Shown here piece after piece: positions 8,973 to 21,450 of a stretch of DNA of 64,000 bases. The notes beneath the pieces are model-generated. The model was not told the origin of the DNA, ran no database searches, and saw nothing but the letters and a program-made list of their open reading frames with translations. Origin of the DNA: Puffinus mauretanicus (Eukaryota; Chordata; Aves; Procellariiformes; Procellariidae); contig JAJKFH010003305.1 of NCBI GenBank assembly GCA_023333565.1, forward strand, positions 558,001 through 622,000, given 5' to 3'. Every line of letters starts with the position of its first letter. The stretch's first letter is position 1. The translations under genes were made by a program, and so were the position numbers.

Positions 8973-11900
8973 CTAGGAAGAAAGATTACTGATTAGAATG
9001 TTACATACTCGGAAGACCTACAGCTGTACAGCTTACTGGACTTCTACCAAACTCCAAACTAAAGATGTCTAAGGGACATTAAAAAGAAGTTAAAACCTAC
9101 TACTCTTGCATACAGTTGTCTCACTGTAACAGAAAGCACTACAGAAAACTGACCTCGCCCACATAGAAAGCATTACAGAAAACTGACCTCACCCACACTC
9201 AATAGGTTGTTGAACCCCATCACTCCCTAAGGTAAAAATGCTTGCTTGAGAGAGACGGAATATCATCTGTTACCAATTTATATTTACAACGGTCTTTCTC
9301 CATTTCAGCTTGTACTACCCTAAAAAAAAAAAACCCCAACAAACCTATAAAATGTGTACTGTTTATTGGTTACTGTATCTAAGCAGTTTACTTTGAAGCC
9401 TCATAACAAAATTGGAAAACAGAATAAACAGGGTTGATTGATTGCTAAAGAATGGTTTTTTAAATGTCAAATAAGAAGTCTTGACTTGCACTTGGCATGA
9501 AAAGGTCACTCCCAAAGATAAAATTAGGCTGGAAGCATTCCATGTGCCAATTTAGGCTTTAAAGTCCATTTCTAAAAATAATTAACTTTAATTGCATTCT
9601 AGAACATATTATTAACTGTGAAACACAGAGATGACTACAGCATTTTTAGCATGACAGGTTCTAAAAGCAGAAATATGCATCAGAAATATTAAGATTGGTC
9701 TGTACAAAATACAAATAGAAATGTCTGTGTGCAAAAGCACCAGAAAAAACAATATAGGCCAAGGGTTACAGGAGTGGCATGTATTGATAACCAGGGCATG
9801 ATGGACAGTAATCAAACACGCAAACACAAAGAATGTGCTATTTACATCATGACCCTAAGGCGTGTGCTCTGATAAGGCTGTACCAGAGCAGGGATGACTT
9901 GCCAGCAGATCTGCACCCTGATAATAGACAAGGATGACAACAAGGTTGCACTACATTGCTATTCCTCTTCTCATCATCCCAAAATGAAGGCAGACTGTAG
10001 CCATAAAGATATGCAAAAGGAAGAAACAAAGGTGCAGTTGTTGTCCATTGTCCAAGGTTCCTGGAGGACGAAGTCAGCAAGATTCTGAGGCAAGGAATAA
10101 CACCATAATTGTTAGCTCCTCAAGAACTTAAGAGATTTATCCAAAAAACAGTTGACATTGCCAAGAGAGGCAGTGAGGACTCAACAGTCGATGTCCTTTT
10201 TCCATATTGCTAACATGCAACTCCGAGAATTCTACTTTGACATGAGCACCTTTGTGCTTGCAATTACATGGACAATAACAGGTTTGAGTGAGTAAAATCT
10301 ACCAAAGAATGAACATGAATAAAATTGGTCAGATTTAAATTAACTATCACCTCCCCCTTTCTAAGGTCTCACACGGAGTTTTGTTTTTTTTCCTGTATAA
10401 GCGAAGTTCTTAGGTGAGTCTAAGATGAAGAATAGAAACATAAGATGAAGAATAGAAAATTACCAGACAGAAGTATGGATTGCATTTTTTATCATATGTT
10501 CCAAACCAAATTGCTACAAAAGGGTTAAGCTATTCATCTACAGAAGAGTGATTTTATATGGGCATGTATGAAAAGCTGTTATCTATGGTTCTAAAACAAA
10601 TACTGACAGAATGTGTACAGATTAGGGGTTAAACAAAACTGAAAGGCTTGTCTGGCTATGACTTTGGAGAAGCTGTGGTCAACAGACTATTTGGTTAATA
10701 AAAAGCTTCAGTATTTCAGTAATATAAAAAACATTTAATCCAGTCTATACAGGAATTATAGCTTCTTTCTCATTCCCCAGAGGGACAGGACACAAGGAAT
10801 GAAATCTCAACAGTTTGCCTTAACACCGTGAGCAGAAGTGACAGACTAAGCAACCCAGCTCTGTATTGCAGAACTGCCACAGGGAAGGAAGTTTTCACAC
10901 TAGCATACATGCCTAGCTGCCAGCTGTAAGCGCTTTTTCTTGATCAAAAGAAGGAATTGGAGGTACAAGAACACCGAGCTAGCAGCCTAATTATAATCAC
11001 TCATATTGGAACATCCTGGCTTAAGCATTCCAGTGACATTCTAGTTAATGACAATAGGAGGCAGAGTTGTGGCAGCCTTTCAACTGGCGTGTTACTAGCT
11101 AGAGAGTTTATATCTTATTCTTACAGTAGCCTGATGCTTCTTCAGCTTGGATATTTGTTCTCCTTTAATCTCCATTTGTTTTACAAGGCAATCCAGCTCC
11201 TGTTCTAGGTCTTCACGAACTTTGGAGTCTTGAGTCTCCTGTATCTGCTTCAGAAGTTCTTGATGCTTACTGTTAAAGACAACAATGGCACACTAAGTGT
11301 TCATGATATAGTCTCCAGGATTTCTTCCAGTACTTTCAGTGTATTGCAGGAGTTGCTAGACGTTTTGTCCAGAGTACAGCAATTTAACATTATTTACCCC
11401 CTCACACAATACACAGTAATCTGGAATACATTCACAGTAGAAAAGAAAAAGTTTTCCAGTGGGTCTGATTTTCTCACTCCAGATTTGTAGCTGATGTGCA
11501 TCTTATTCCTCCCCCTTGCCACAGTCATAACAATTACATGTGTAATAGTGTGCAAAATGAGAATTTGGGAAGTGAACGGCAGCTATGCAGTACGGTATTT
11601 TCACTTCCTGCCCAATTTAGTGCAGACTTTGAAAGCTTAATGTAATACAATAGTTTAAACTAGTACAATTAAGTTATAGTTTTTCTGGCAGATAATTCAA
11701 ATTAAAATACTCAAAAATATTTGCAGTGAGGAGTGCTGGTTAATTAAATTAACCAGCTTAATTAAAAGAAATTGTGTATATCTACTTGATACCTAGATAT
11801 CTGAACTAGTCAAAAGCAGAGAGACCCTCTCTTAGACAAATAATCTCTTTACAAAGGTCACGGTTTCTTTTCTGACTTCTGAGTAACTGCTGCTCCTTGA

Positions 11901-14900
11901 CAGTTTAATTGAACCAACTGGTTGTTGCTATTAAAAAAAACAAAAAAAACCCCGTCCTTGAATTGCCATGAGTAAGCCAAAGCTTTTTGAAGAAGAGATT
12001 GGTTGCCAGGTTAAATTTTGCCACATCAAGGATTTCAAACCAGTGTCAACATCCTAACTGGTTTAACCAACACCCTAACTGGTTTAACCAACACACCCTC
12101 CTCTGTTCAAACCACAGCTTATCATGTTGACATGTTTACTATGACCAGCTGCATAGCTTTGGCCGACAATTCTACAAGCTTGCATTAATGGGAAGATGCC
12201 TAAGAACACCACAAGTTGTAATCCACGTTACTTGCATGGTTAGAAAGATACATACACTCCCATCGAATGTGTTAGCTTCTTCCACACCCTGCCCATTTTC
12301 TGGCAGCAGACTGTCCCTCTTTCACAACCCCCTGCCAGGGTTCTCCTGCTATCAAAAAGGAATGGGAATGAACCCCAGACTGTCTCAGCACAAAGACCCA
12401 TCAGGTACGCATGTACGTAGAGAACATAGAAAGAGTGAGGACAAAGTAATAGCCATGTTGTGATGTTGTGACAGGACTATTCCTGCCACAGCTGTACAAA
12501 CCTATTCTACCACCCAGACTGACTGCATGCTGCCAGCCTACTGAACATTAACACTATGTTTGCAGCCTTCTCCAGGAGAACGTTCTTGGTCTATTCTGTA
12601 GATCTCAGAATATGTTTAAAATTTCTAAAAAGCACAGACCTGAAAGATCTTTCATTTGCTGCAGCTGTTACTTCAGTAGCAGCTCGGTTAAGCACAGGAT
12701 GTGGAAGCAGAAAAACCCAGCGGAAGAGCATGTTGCTTGCTCACAAGATCAGTTAAACACCAGGATAGAAAGAATTTTTTGAATGAGAAAAGTCCTACTA
12801 GTCAGGCCTGCTCAGGCCATTCTGTCAACGAGTAGTCCTACACTTAAACAAGCTAGGTTCGACTATAGCACACCTGTAGCTTCATAGGGCCACCACTGAA
12901 GTCGCTTTCACTCATAACACCAGGGATGAGTACTCACAAGCTCATTCGGCCCAGCTCATCTTGTATGGCCAACAGAAGGTCCGAAAGACTTCTGGTGGCA
13001 GTAGGTGATGTGGAACAAGAGGATACAGATTTTGAAAGTGCACTGCGTCCTGAAATCCCAGATGTAGCTCCTCCTTGGCTTCGTGACGAGATACGTGGAT
13101 TGCGATGCTTCATAATATGCAACACACTTTGTACATTTGCACTAACAGAATGGCTGGAACTGACAGACTTAAAGCAGAATTAATAAGTGGTTTACAGAAT
13201 TGATTAACAATTACAGTAACGAGACTTATTCAAACTCTAGATGACAATTTAGCGAAAACATTTGGTTTCACTTACCTTCCCAGCCACAAAAGGTAGTTCA
13301 CCAGCCTTTACATGTAATTGTGAAAGGTGCATTTTCTTCATTGTAGAATTCTGCTGCCATAAGACAGACAGGAAAAGTAAAACAAGAAATTTCAATCTGC
13401 TGACCCAACAGCACAATCTTAAACTTTTTTTTTTTAATAAGTAAAATTCAAATAAACAAGCAGTGAAACGTATCATTTCAGTTTCCCTCTGGTTTAAAAA
13501 GAATAATTTCCCTCCTGTATGTGGAAGAAGTAAGACTTTCCAACAGCTGAGACAAGTAAATTTCATTCCAGATGCATTTAGCAGATAGTTTGACAAATAG
13601 GTTGACATTAAAGAAATTGAACATTGCTTACTTAAGTTTGCAAAACCACAGTTGCAAAATTTTGACTGACCTGTAACATGTGTTGCAAAATGAATTCTCT
13701 TGATTTCAGCAATCCCCCCAAAACACACTATCTTAAGATGCCTAGTTAAAATTGCTTTGGAAACTAATTTTGCCAGATAAACTGAAAGGCAGCTAAGACA
13801 GGACATGAGGGATGGCAGTAAGACTGTAAGAGAGGTTATTTTCACGCTGGTAAGGGAAAGCTTTCCAGTGAGGTGCTACCAGCCCTAACCCAGTTTTAAT
13901 TACCAAAGGAAAAAAAAAAAAAAAGAGGTATTCAGCACTGTTCTTCACTTTGGAAATGGAACAAAGTGCAGCAGACAAATCAAGTGCCTCTTACATCACC
14001 GTTTTTCACAAATTCCTATCTCTGTGCGAGTCAGATGCTATCAGCAACCGTATGCTAACAAAAACTTTCATGTTACCTTCTTATTTTTTTTCTTCTTCCC
14101 ATTTTCCTTTTTAGGTTCACTTTGAGATGTTACTGAAGACATCAAAATTCTGTTTATCTCAAATCCTGTTTGAAGCTGTAGGAATAAGCAAAAAAAGAAA
14201 ACAACCATTTAATGTAATATTAGAAGTATGAAATCACATGGTCTAATTAATTCCTTCTTTCATGCATGGATGAGAACCAATTAAGGGCACTATTAACTGT
14301 CCTGCTTGGAAGGCATAAACTACACTTAAAAACTGAACAGATTACTAGGATGGCAGGGTATCAGGCAGATCTTGCAGTTCTGTCTTAGAAGTCCTCATTT
14401 TCATATTCAGCTGCAGCAGCTGTATTTTTCCACTGTGGCAACCAGCAAGTGAGATAAGCCAATCCTGCTGCATGCTAGGGATCTGATCATAAAATCCAAA
14501 GAATATGAACATTTGGATTTTACAGTCTGGGGGCAGAGAGAACTGAGCCCGTCTCTGTAACATTGAGGTCAAACCTGCTGGACAATCCTCAGATTGCTCT
14601 GTAGTTCAAAGTTGCTATAAAGGCCCATGATAAACAGGATAATAGCCGTTCTTAATTAAACATAGGACAAGGACTTTGTTTTGGCATGTGTAACAGTTCC
14701 GGCTAAACAATGCTGGAGGTCCATCACAAAAGTGAGATTATTCTGGCTTTTCTTTTTCCTTTTGATGACAGAACACCCTGTGTTTCCCAGCCCAGTTCTA
14801 ACAGACCTAAATCGATCCTGCAGTGAACTAAGATGGTACTAATACTAGTTTAGGACTCAGTTTACTACATTTAAGTCCTTTCTTGAGCAAATGTTTATAC

Positions 14901-17900
14901 TACTGCTAAAGTCAGACTATCTGCCCTGGGAAAGTCATTCTTACTATGTTTTTCAGAAGATAGAATCTCCATACTAGGCCTTCTGCTCTGCAGCAGCAAG
15001 CAGCTTAAGCAAGAAACCCCAAAACCTGCAACTTTTCAACTGTGTCATTCTGCCGGATTCTGGAGGTGGTCAGATAACTGGGCTACAATCTGCATGTTAT
15101 TTCAAGCTTCCTGGACTGATGAAATTCCTTGGATGAGGTATAAAAACCGACAGCAGTGATGAGTTAATTAAAGCTGTCAGCTTCGCTTATGGCTAGGTTC
15201 TTTCAATATCATTCTTCAGCTCTGCATCCCCCCACCTCACCCCAAGGGAATGCCACCACAACTGCTCTCTTTTGAAATGGCTGCTACTTCTCAGCAAAGT
15301 GAGGTTTGGAATACTTGAAGCTACTTTGCCCCTTTAACAAAAGGTTTCTTTGATTTTGCTCTCTTTGGCAAATATTCCTCTCTCATTCCTCAGATGGATG
15401 GTGGCCCAATAAACTGATTATGGCTTCACAGAATAATGAATTATTCAAGCTCTCACTCAATGAGCAATGTAACAGTATCGCTGATTAAAGACTTTTCCAA
15501 GTATAGTCCAATGTATTAGATCTCAGCAGATCTTGACAAAAAGAGGAAAACAAACAGAATAACTTGGGGTTATAACGTTTCTTACATGACCACATTCTAG
15601 TTACTGTAAGTTAAGGTTATCTGATTTAGTTGCAGATTCTCTAGAAGTTAATTCTCTACCCAGATCATTTATAGCAGCTTTGAGGCTGATGAACTGTATC
15701 ATTAATACAAAACCGAGTAGAATCTTCCTTGATTGAGATATGCAACACACCTGGCAAGCTTTCTACTATGTAGTTTATAACTGATCTAGGTAGTATTCCA
15801 GGAGTTCTCCCTGGGTAATAAACATGTGGAGTTTAAATGTAATAAAAGAAAGGGTATTTTGGACAGAGAGAATAGCTTTCTTCACTCATAAAAAATAAGC
15901 TAAATAAAATCTTTTCAGTCTACCTGAGCAGTTTTGTCTTGTATTAGCTTTCGCTGATGCTCTTCTTTACAAAGCTTTTCTTCTAAGTGTTTGATCTTGT
16001 CCTGAATTTGAAGGCAAGAATGATTAGTCACACTTCAATTTGCCATGCTGAATCAGAGGTCTGAAGTAGCTTGCAATTGTAATCTGGGATAAAACAGGAC
16101 TGTAGGAATTTTTAAAGCCCAGACTGAAAAAAAGACTTATGCAAATGAAGCCAAGGTGGTATTCAGTCAGGTATGCTTTATGATCTTAGCTTTAACAGAG
16201 GTAACTTTTGCAAAACTTAGTACCGTTAACAGTATGCCACACAAATTATATCAAATGAATAACTTTCAGACTATCATTCCATGCATGCTTACTTCTGCAA
16301 TTCTCTGAGTAGCAGTTAGTTTAAGACACTCTTTTTCTAGCATTTCAAGCTTTTCAAGTTTTGCATGCAGTGCCAACCGGTTCTGATCTTCCTCTTTCTG
16401 AAGCTGGGCCTGGAAAAAAGTAAGCAAGAATGGAGTTGCAGCTGACTGAAATTGTTTCAGACAGCAAAAAACCAAACACTAGTTTAAATTTCATATTTTT
16501 TAAATTGCAAAGTGATGAAAACCACCAGGCAGACAAAGAAGACTTAAGTTTCCAGCAGCCTTTTTGTCTACCACATGTGCAAGTATTAGCATGGTTTTGC
16601 TCATTAGGAGTTCCACCTAGGGAGTCTTTTCATACAATTCGTTGAACGGTTGTCATCAGCCAGTCAGACAGTAAATTGCTTCCACTTGCTACCACCCTGA
16701 GCAGAGGTGAGGAAAAATGATGGCCATAAAAAAGTTCAGAACTTACACATTTCTATACTTTTTAGCTATATCACTACTTTGTTAGTATGCTAAAGGGCTT
16801 CACCTGTTGTTCTAAAATCATTTTCTTTTCCAGTTCTGCACTGGAAACCATTTTCCTCATGTAATCCAGCTGTTTCTCCAGCAGGGAGCATCGGGATTGT
16901 GCTGCATTTAACTGCACACTTACATCTACAGAGAGAAACAAAGACATTCAGTACAGCAATGGGAGTTACACACTTAGCCAGTCTGTCATCTCATTGAGGA
17001 ATTCTCTGTCTTCGAAATGTGCAAGAGAAGTTTTGTTAGTCTGAACAAGTCATGTGGTTAAAATGTATTTTATATATATAAGACATGAGAATCAAAATGT
17101 TTTTCCAGAGCTAGTCCTTAATTTGAATTCCAAAGGTGTGAGCACTGCAGTTACTTTGATTTATATCAGCAGATATCTAACCAGAATCTGGTTTCTTCCC
17201 TTCTCCTCACTTTTTTCAAGTTAGCAGTGTTATCCATGTAAGCAGCTGCTTGCTTATTGTAGGAGTTAAACACACCACCTGAAATCTGCTTATTCTTTAA
17301 AATAGCTTTATGGGTTATACAATACTTGGTTAATATATTTTAAAAAAGATCTCAACTTGATCCACAATTATCAAGCTCCTGCCCCTCCCCAATTCTGAAG
17401 CAAAAAAGAAAGGGGGTGCATTAATTAGCAGTTTGTCAAAAAAACCAAACACTCCCTGGATTATGCAGTCTTGGAGTTGCTGTGGCTACACCTTATCATT
17501 CAAGAGAAATACCTTTCCTCTGTTGCATCAATTCTTGATGTGCTGTGTCCTTTTTGTAGGATTCGTGCTCTAAGGCTTTCTTATACTGAGCAGCTGCTAT
17601 GGAGAGGCTGCACAGATTATCTTCAGCCTGTGCCTTCTCCAACTCTAGACGGCGGATCTTTTCTTGAAGAGTTTTCAGGGCTGCCACCACAGCTAGCAAA
17701 TAATGCAACAGTTACACCTTAAGTAACAGTTCCTATTATTATTATTATTTTTACAAAACACTTCAAACAGCAAAATACTACCTAGATTTTCTTCCTAGGA
17801 TCACTCCTACAATGAATTATATTCCCCAGCGGTACACTAACACATGCAGAACATATCTGGGAGAAAATGGACACGTTTACGGCATAACTGAGGTATAAAG

Positions 17901-19574
17901 CACAGATCCTATGAGCAAAACTATTTTCACTCCAAATGGTAGCAAACACAAAGAAATCGTGGCAAATAACAAACCCTGGGACTTCTGTTTACACAGAAGC
18001 AGGGGACACAGGTATCCAAGTTACGTCACAAGTTTTGGTGTAACGCAACCGGTGTGGACAGATTAAAAGAAAAAAAAAAAACGGACTCAGGACAGGGGGA
18101 AAATCAGATACAAAGGGACATTTTAGTAGAGAATGCACTTCAAAAACTTTATTGTTTCAAAAGGTAATGACTCAATGCCTAGTTCCTTGTATTTGATGAT
18201 TCTTTAAACCATAGAAACAAGTCTGCAAGATTTTGCTTTTAGCCTCAAATCAGTATGTGTCAGAATTATGCCAAAAATAAAAGTTGCTATTTCAACTACA
18301 AGCAAAAGTCTACTAGCTCTCCAAAAACTATACACACCTGTGGAAGTTTAAGACATGTTCTGTAACAAGTCAAGCTTCTTTTCTGACATTTTATAAGCCT
18401 TGATAGCTTCCCTATACCAATTCTCTCAGTAGAGGAATACCCAGCAAATATTGCTAGCTCTATAACAACTCTTGATCAGGTTATCATAGCCCCATTAGAA
18501 TAAAACTTTAAAAACAAAAAAAAAAAAGGCAAAAAGCATACACCAGAGAGCAGAAAGATGAACTGGGACCACTTCTTCCATCTTTCTATTGGCATGCCAA
18601 ACATTTCCTTACTTAAACACTTAGCTGCATAACATTAATCTGAACATTTTAATCCCAAAAGCCCAAACTCTGAAGGATGAAAGATTACTACAGAAGACTC
18701 TGTATGACAAAAGATTACTACAGAAGTCACAGATTCTTTAAATGAAAGAACAATGATCACACACACACACATAGGCTATGCCTGTGCAATATTGCGAAGT
18801 TGTCCATGATAGCAAATCCGAGTATGCTATCCTTGTGATTCACTTAGCTCTCCAGATATTTGTCTGAGCATTTGTCCTGTGAGCTTCAAGGAGTAATCAT
18901 CAATTAAGGCACAGGACAGTCACAGTGGACCTATATTTCATACAGACTAACTTTCATGCTGCTAACCTTCCCAAGAGTCTGCGTTATTCAAAAGTTCTCC
19001 CAAGGAATCATACCACACAAAAAACCTTAGAAGCGATTTTAAGCTGGAGGGAGTCGAATAACACTACGCAAAGCCAGTTTCAAGTCAGTATATCATACTA
19101 ATGATCTTTTTTTGCTGTATTTAAAGTCATGAACTGCTTCTGCTGAGTTTGAAGCATTCTTTGCTTTTAGAGGAAGTCTGACGATTTTAAGTTAAACAAT
19201 TTTCAAAGCCGAAGTTTATAAGGATGTTAGAAGACTTGCAGCAGTTTCCATTCCAGACGGATGACTTCAGGGAGACTACTCCCTCGGGACACATATACAT
19301 CCTGTCTCAATGTCAGTCCGACAATCACAGCAAGTCATTGAACTGAATAAAACAGAACGGGGAGTTTGCTCAAGAGATTTCACATGGAACAATTAAAAAG
19401 ACCACTTTAAGGACATATTTTGGCTTTACCTTGGTTATTGGGGATAGAAGGCCTGTCACCACCAACAGCTGCCAACTTCTTTGATTCTATATAAGCAAAG
19501 GCTGCAGGAAGCATCTTATCTGGTGGCTGAAGAAAGCTTCCTATGAAACTGTTCTTCGATTCAGAATCCATAGC
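8742..19574 (-). CDS. CEP57L1: CEP57L1, centrosomal protein 57-like 1, complete coding region
   Basis: Ten coding exons on the minus strand join without a phase conflict into 472 residues plus stop, close to the human length of about 460. CEP57-family proteins localise to the centrosome and bind microtubules. The N-terminal half (residues about 48-213) is the coiled-coil centrosome-localisation region (LKTLQEKIRRLELEKAQAED). The middle has the basic KKENGKKKKNKK stretch and the family motif ELPFVAGK followed by SHSVSANVQSVLHIMKH. The C-terminal third is the microtubule-binding region, ending KKDDVMWEQQF, near the human ending DDIMWEQ. The start MDSESKNSFIGSFLQPPDK matches the family start and follows an acceptor by three bases. 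The 5' UTR must begin upstream, probably in the CpG island shared with SESN1. Expression cannot be judged from sequence. Confidence 0.95.
9131..9198. repeat. 34-bp tandem duplication
   Basis: Units 9131-9164 and 9165-9198 begin AGAAAGCA(C/T)TACAGAAAACT and differ at only three positions. Confidence 0.9.
10421..10460. repeat. 20-bp tandem duplication
   Basis: TAAGATGAAGAATAGAAACA is followed directly by a copy with one mismatch in the last bases. Confidence 0.9.
11125..11269 (-). CDS. CEP57L1: CEP57L1 coding exon 9
   Basis: 145 nt, phase 2 to 0, acceptor TCTTTAACAG|T and donor GCTACT|GTAAGA. It encodes FKHQELLKQIQETQDSKVRE, then DLEQELDCLVKQMEIKGEQI and SKLKKHQAT, a coiled coil in the microtubule-binding half. 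Confidence 0.94.
11270..12937 (-). other. CEP57L1 intron before the penultimate coding exon
   Basis: No exon seen. It contains a 21-bp perfect tandem pair at 12053-12094 and no recognisable transposon. Confidence 0.7.
12053..12094. repeat. 21-bp perfect tandem duplication
   Basis: The unit CCTAACTGGTTTAACCAACAC without its last base, plus that C, occurs twice head to tail. Confidence 0.9.
12938..13167 (-). CDS. CEP57L1: CEP57L1 coding exon 8
   Basis: 230 nt, phase 0 to 2, acceptor TGCTTTAAG|TCT and donor GAGCTT|GTGAGT. It encodes SVSSSHSVSANVQSVLHIMK, a serine-rich linker, and the start of the C-terminal region (LSDLLLAIQDELGRMS). It contributes the SHSV..VLH.MK motif also found in CEP57. 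Confidence 0.93.
13276..13350 (-). CDS. CEP57L1: CEP57L1 coding exon 7
   Basis: 75 nt, 25 codons, donor GGGAAG|GTAAGT. It encodes NSTMKKMHLSQLHVKAGELP then FVAGK. The acceptor could be GGCAGCAG|AAT (used here) or the CAG three bases upstream, which would add one glutamine. Confidence 0.9.
13351..14076 (-). other. CEP57L1 intron
   Basis: No exon or repeat recognised; the long minus-strand open frame at 13249-13845 simply continues from the coding exon into the intron. Confidence 0.7.
14077..14175 (-). CDS. CEP57L1: CEP57L1 coding exon 6
   Basis: 99 nt, 33 codons, acceptor TTCCTACAG|CTT and donor AAGAAG|GTAACA. It encodes LQTGFEINRILMSSVTSQSE followed by a lysine-rich stretch (PKKENGKKKKNKK) that may serve as a nuclear or microtubule-contacting basic patch. 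Confidence 0.93.
14176..15923 (-). other. CEP57L1 intron
   Basis: Unique AT-rich sequence; nothing recognised. Confidence 0.7.
15924..16001 (-). CDS. CEP57L1: CEP57L1 coding exon 5
   Basis: 78 nt, 26 codons, acceptor CAAATTCAG|GAC and donor GCTCAG|GTAGAC. It encodes DKIKHLEEKLCKEEHQRKLI then QDKTAQ, the end of the long N-terminal coiled coil. Confidence 0.93.
16293..16409 (-). CDS. CEP57L1: CEP57L1 coding exon 4
   Basis: 117 nt, phase 0 to 0, acceptor TTTTTTCCAG|GCC and donor GCAGAA|GTAAGC. It encodes AQLQKEEDQNRLALHAKLEK then LEMLEKECLKLTATQRIAE. Confidence 0.95.
16804..16925 (-). CDS. CEP57L1: CEP57L1 coding exon 3
   Basis: 122 nt, phase 1 to 0, acceptor CTCTGTAG|AT and donor CAACAG|GTGAAG. 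It encodes DVSVQLNAAQSRCSLLEKQL followed by DYMRKMVSSAELEKKMILEQ and Q, continuing the coiled coil. Confidence 0.95.
16926..17512 (-). other. CEP57L1 intron
   Basis: Unique sequence; nothing recognised. Confidence 0.7.
17513..17692 (-). CDS. CEP57L1: CEP57L1 coding exon 2
   Basis: 180 nt, phase 1 to 1, acceptor ATTTGCTAG|CT and donor AAAG|GTATTT. It encodes the first coiled coil, AVVAALKTLQEKIRRLELEK then AQAEDNLCSLSIAAAQYKKA, the strongest match to the CEP57 family. Confidence 0.95.
17693..19429 (-). other. CEP57L1 first coding-to-coding intron
   Basis: No exon recognised. It holds an (AC)n run near 18757 and a pair of imperfect repeats (AAAGATTACTACAGAAG) about 34 bases apart near 18680-18727. 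Confidence 0.7.
19430..19574 (-). CDS. CEP57L1: CEP57L1 first coding exon (ATG at 19571)
   Basis: Acceptor CTTTTTACAG|GCT precedes the start codon (19571-19569), and donor CAAG|GTAAAG ends the exon in phase 1. It encodes residues 1-47, starting MDSESKNSFIGSFLQPPDKM, the short non-coiled N-terminus. Confidence 0.9.
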
Positions 19575-20814
19575 CTGTAAAAAGAGAGCTATTTAAAGCC
19601 ATTCGCTCTCTAACGGACTATGTAACTTTTCAAAGTATGTCACTGGGCTGTCCCTGGCTCTGTTTATATCAAACCAGATCATGTGCACCAAAATAATAAT
19701 TTAAAAAAAAAAAACCACACTCCCAGATGAATCCTGTATTTTAATGCAATTCCAAAACAATGCCTTTCATAACACTAAACATAGCTCTCCTTGACCACCC
19801 AAATTTTTCTAAGGTTTCTCTTGGTGCTTTCTAATAACTTATGCTGATTTTTGTCCTTTTAAAAGTCAAGGATTAACAACATTTTCTATTACCTATTTTA
19901 CAGACTTCCATGTCTGCCTCTCAGTGCTCCCTGCAGAGCAAACATTCCAAGTTTTACAGACCAATTTCATTTGCAGCCTCCTTAGTGCTCTAATGCCTAT
20001 CTTTTCACATATGGCTTTATTAGAAAATAGTCATAGTTCTTCACATTTAGTGTTGAGATAACAGAAGGATATTTAACATGCAACATCCCCAGCATTCTCC
20101 CCATTATTAAGCGTATGTATTAGGTCCTGTTTCTCCACTCCTTTTCTGTTCCACCCTTTCACATTCTTTATTTTATCAGAAGCACATTTGAAGAGAGCTT
20201 ACACCCTGCCAAATAGTGATTTTCCGTGATACTCAAGACATGGACAGTGAAACTTGCAGAAAGTGCTTTAGTCGAATACAGCCTCTAGGAAGGCAAAGCA
20301 AGTTTTAAATCACACCGCAGCTACCTAGCAAAGTAGTACCAAGCATTTCACTTGATACAGTGTAAGAAATGAAGAGTATATACAGCTCCAGCTGATAGAA
20401 AAACACCTTATTTGAAGGTTCAATGATATAACAACTATGGTATCACTCGAGTTTAACATACAGGGCGTGCAACTGGAACAGGCTTCCCACTTGGGCAAGG
20501 CTATTTACAGATGCTGGTTCCCAAGTCACCGAAAGGAGGTTATCTAGTAACAGGAGGAAGAAACCCAAACCAAGACTGGAACCTGCTGATGAAGCACACC
20601 CCAGGAAAAGCCATTCATACCGGCTGGGCGGGGAAGAAAGTTTTCAATAAGGGAAAAAGTTTCCAGGAACAGCTCTTCCAGCACTGTTTCAGAGGCCGTA
20701 TAAAATAGAAAAATCATCATCCATCCACACCGCCTCTTCAAGATACACACTAAGCCAAAGGTACAGGGAAATACTTCCTTCCTCCTCCAAGTTGTCATCA
20801 CGGAGACATCGACA

Positions 20815-21450
20815 TGAGCATCTCCTTGCCAGGGCTTGCCTGGCTTGGGGCCTCCCAGACACCCCTGCTTTTGTGTGCTAACACCCCCGGGGCAGATCCC
20901 ACAGTTCAGGGCGGCCCCCCCGGCACTGGCATGGCCCCCCAGACCTGCAAGAGGGGGGCTGCCCAGGCTACCCGTGCATCACAGGCCTTTTCTGGAGAAT
21001 TCCCCATGGGGTCCTGCTGCCATCCTGCCCGAGCCCAGGCCACAAGCTCTCAGCGCTGGGTCGGCAGCTGCAGGCAGCCAGGCATGCTGCCATCTCTGGC
21101 GAGAGCTCCCGCCTGGTGACCCTGCCATGTTTATGGCCTCACAAGCCATTTATCGGCCTCCACAGCTCCGTCCTGGAGGACCAGGAAACCCCGCGCAGGG
21201 ACACCCCAGCGACCATAACAGCCGGCTAGGCCAGACAGGCGTATCGGCCATTTCCAACAGCACAAGGGGCAGTGGCAGGGCAGCGAAGGGCACGCAGCAG
21301 GGAGCAGCAGAAGTCTCAATATATGGACAAGAGAGTCCTGTGGCCATAGGCAGGGTCAGGGCCGAGACAGGAGAGGAGATGGGCCTGGCATGGCACAGTG
21401 CACCAGCACAGTATTCCACAAAACAAGAAATAAGCAAGACTTACCAATTT
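20815..21450. other. GC-rich segment in CEP57L1 intron, unidentified
   Basis: Markedly GC-richer than its flanks, with runs such as GGCGGCCCCCCCGG. Two overlapping plus-strand frames of 101 and 215 codons are open, as expected from few stop codons at this composition. No domain is recognised. It may be an unrecognised LTR, an alternative 5' exon region or an intronic CpG cluster. Confidence 0.35.

Larger units (their letters stand above)
8973..11124 (-). other. CEP57L1 last intron
   Basis: No exon seen. It holds two short direct duplications (34 bp at 9131 and 20 bp at 10421) and otherwise AT-rich unique sequence. Confidence 0.7.
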
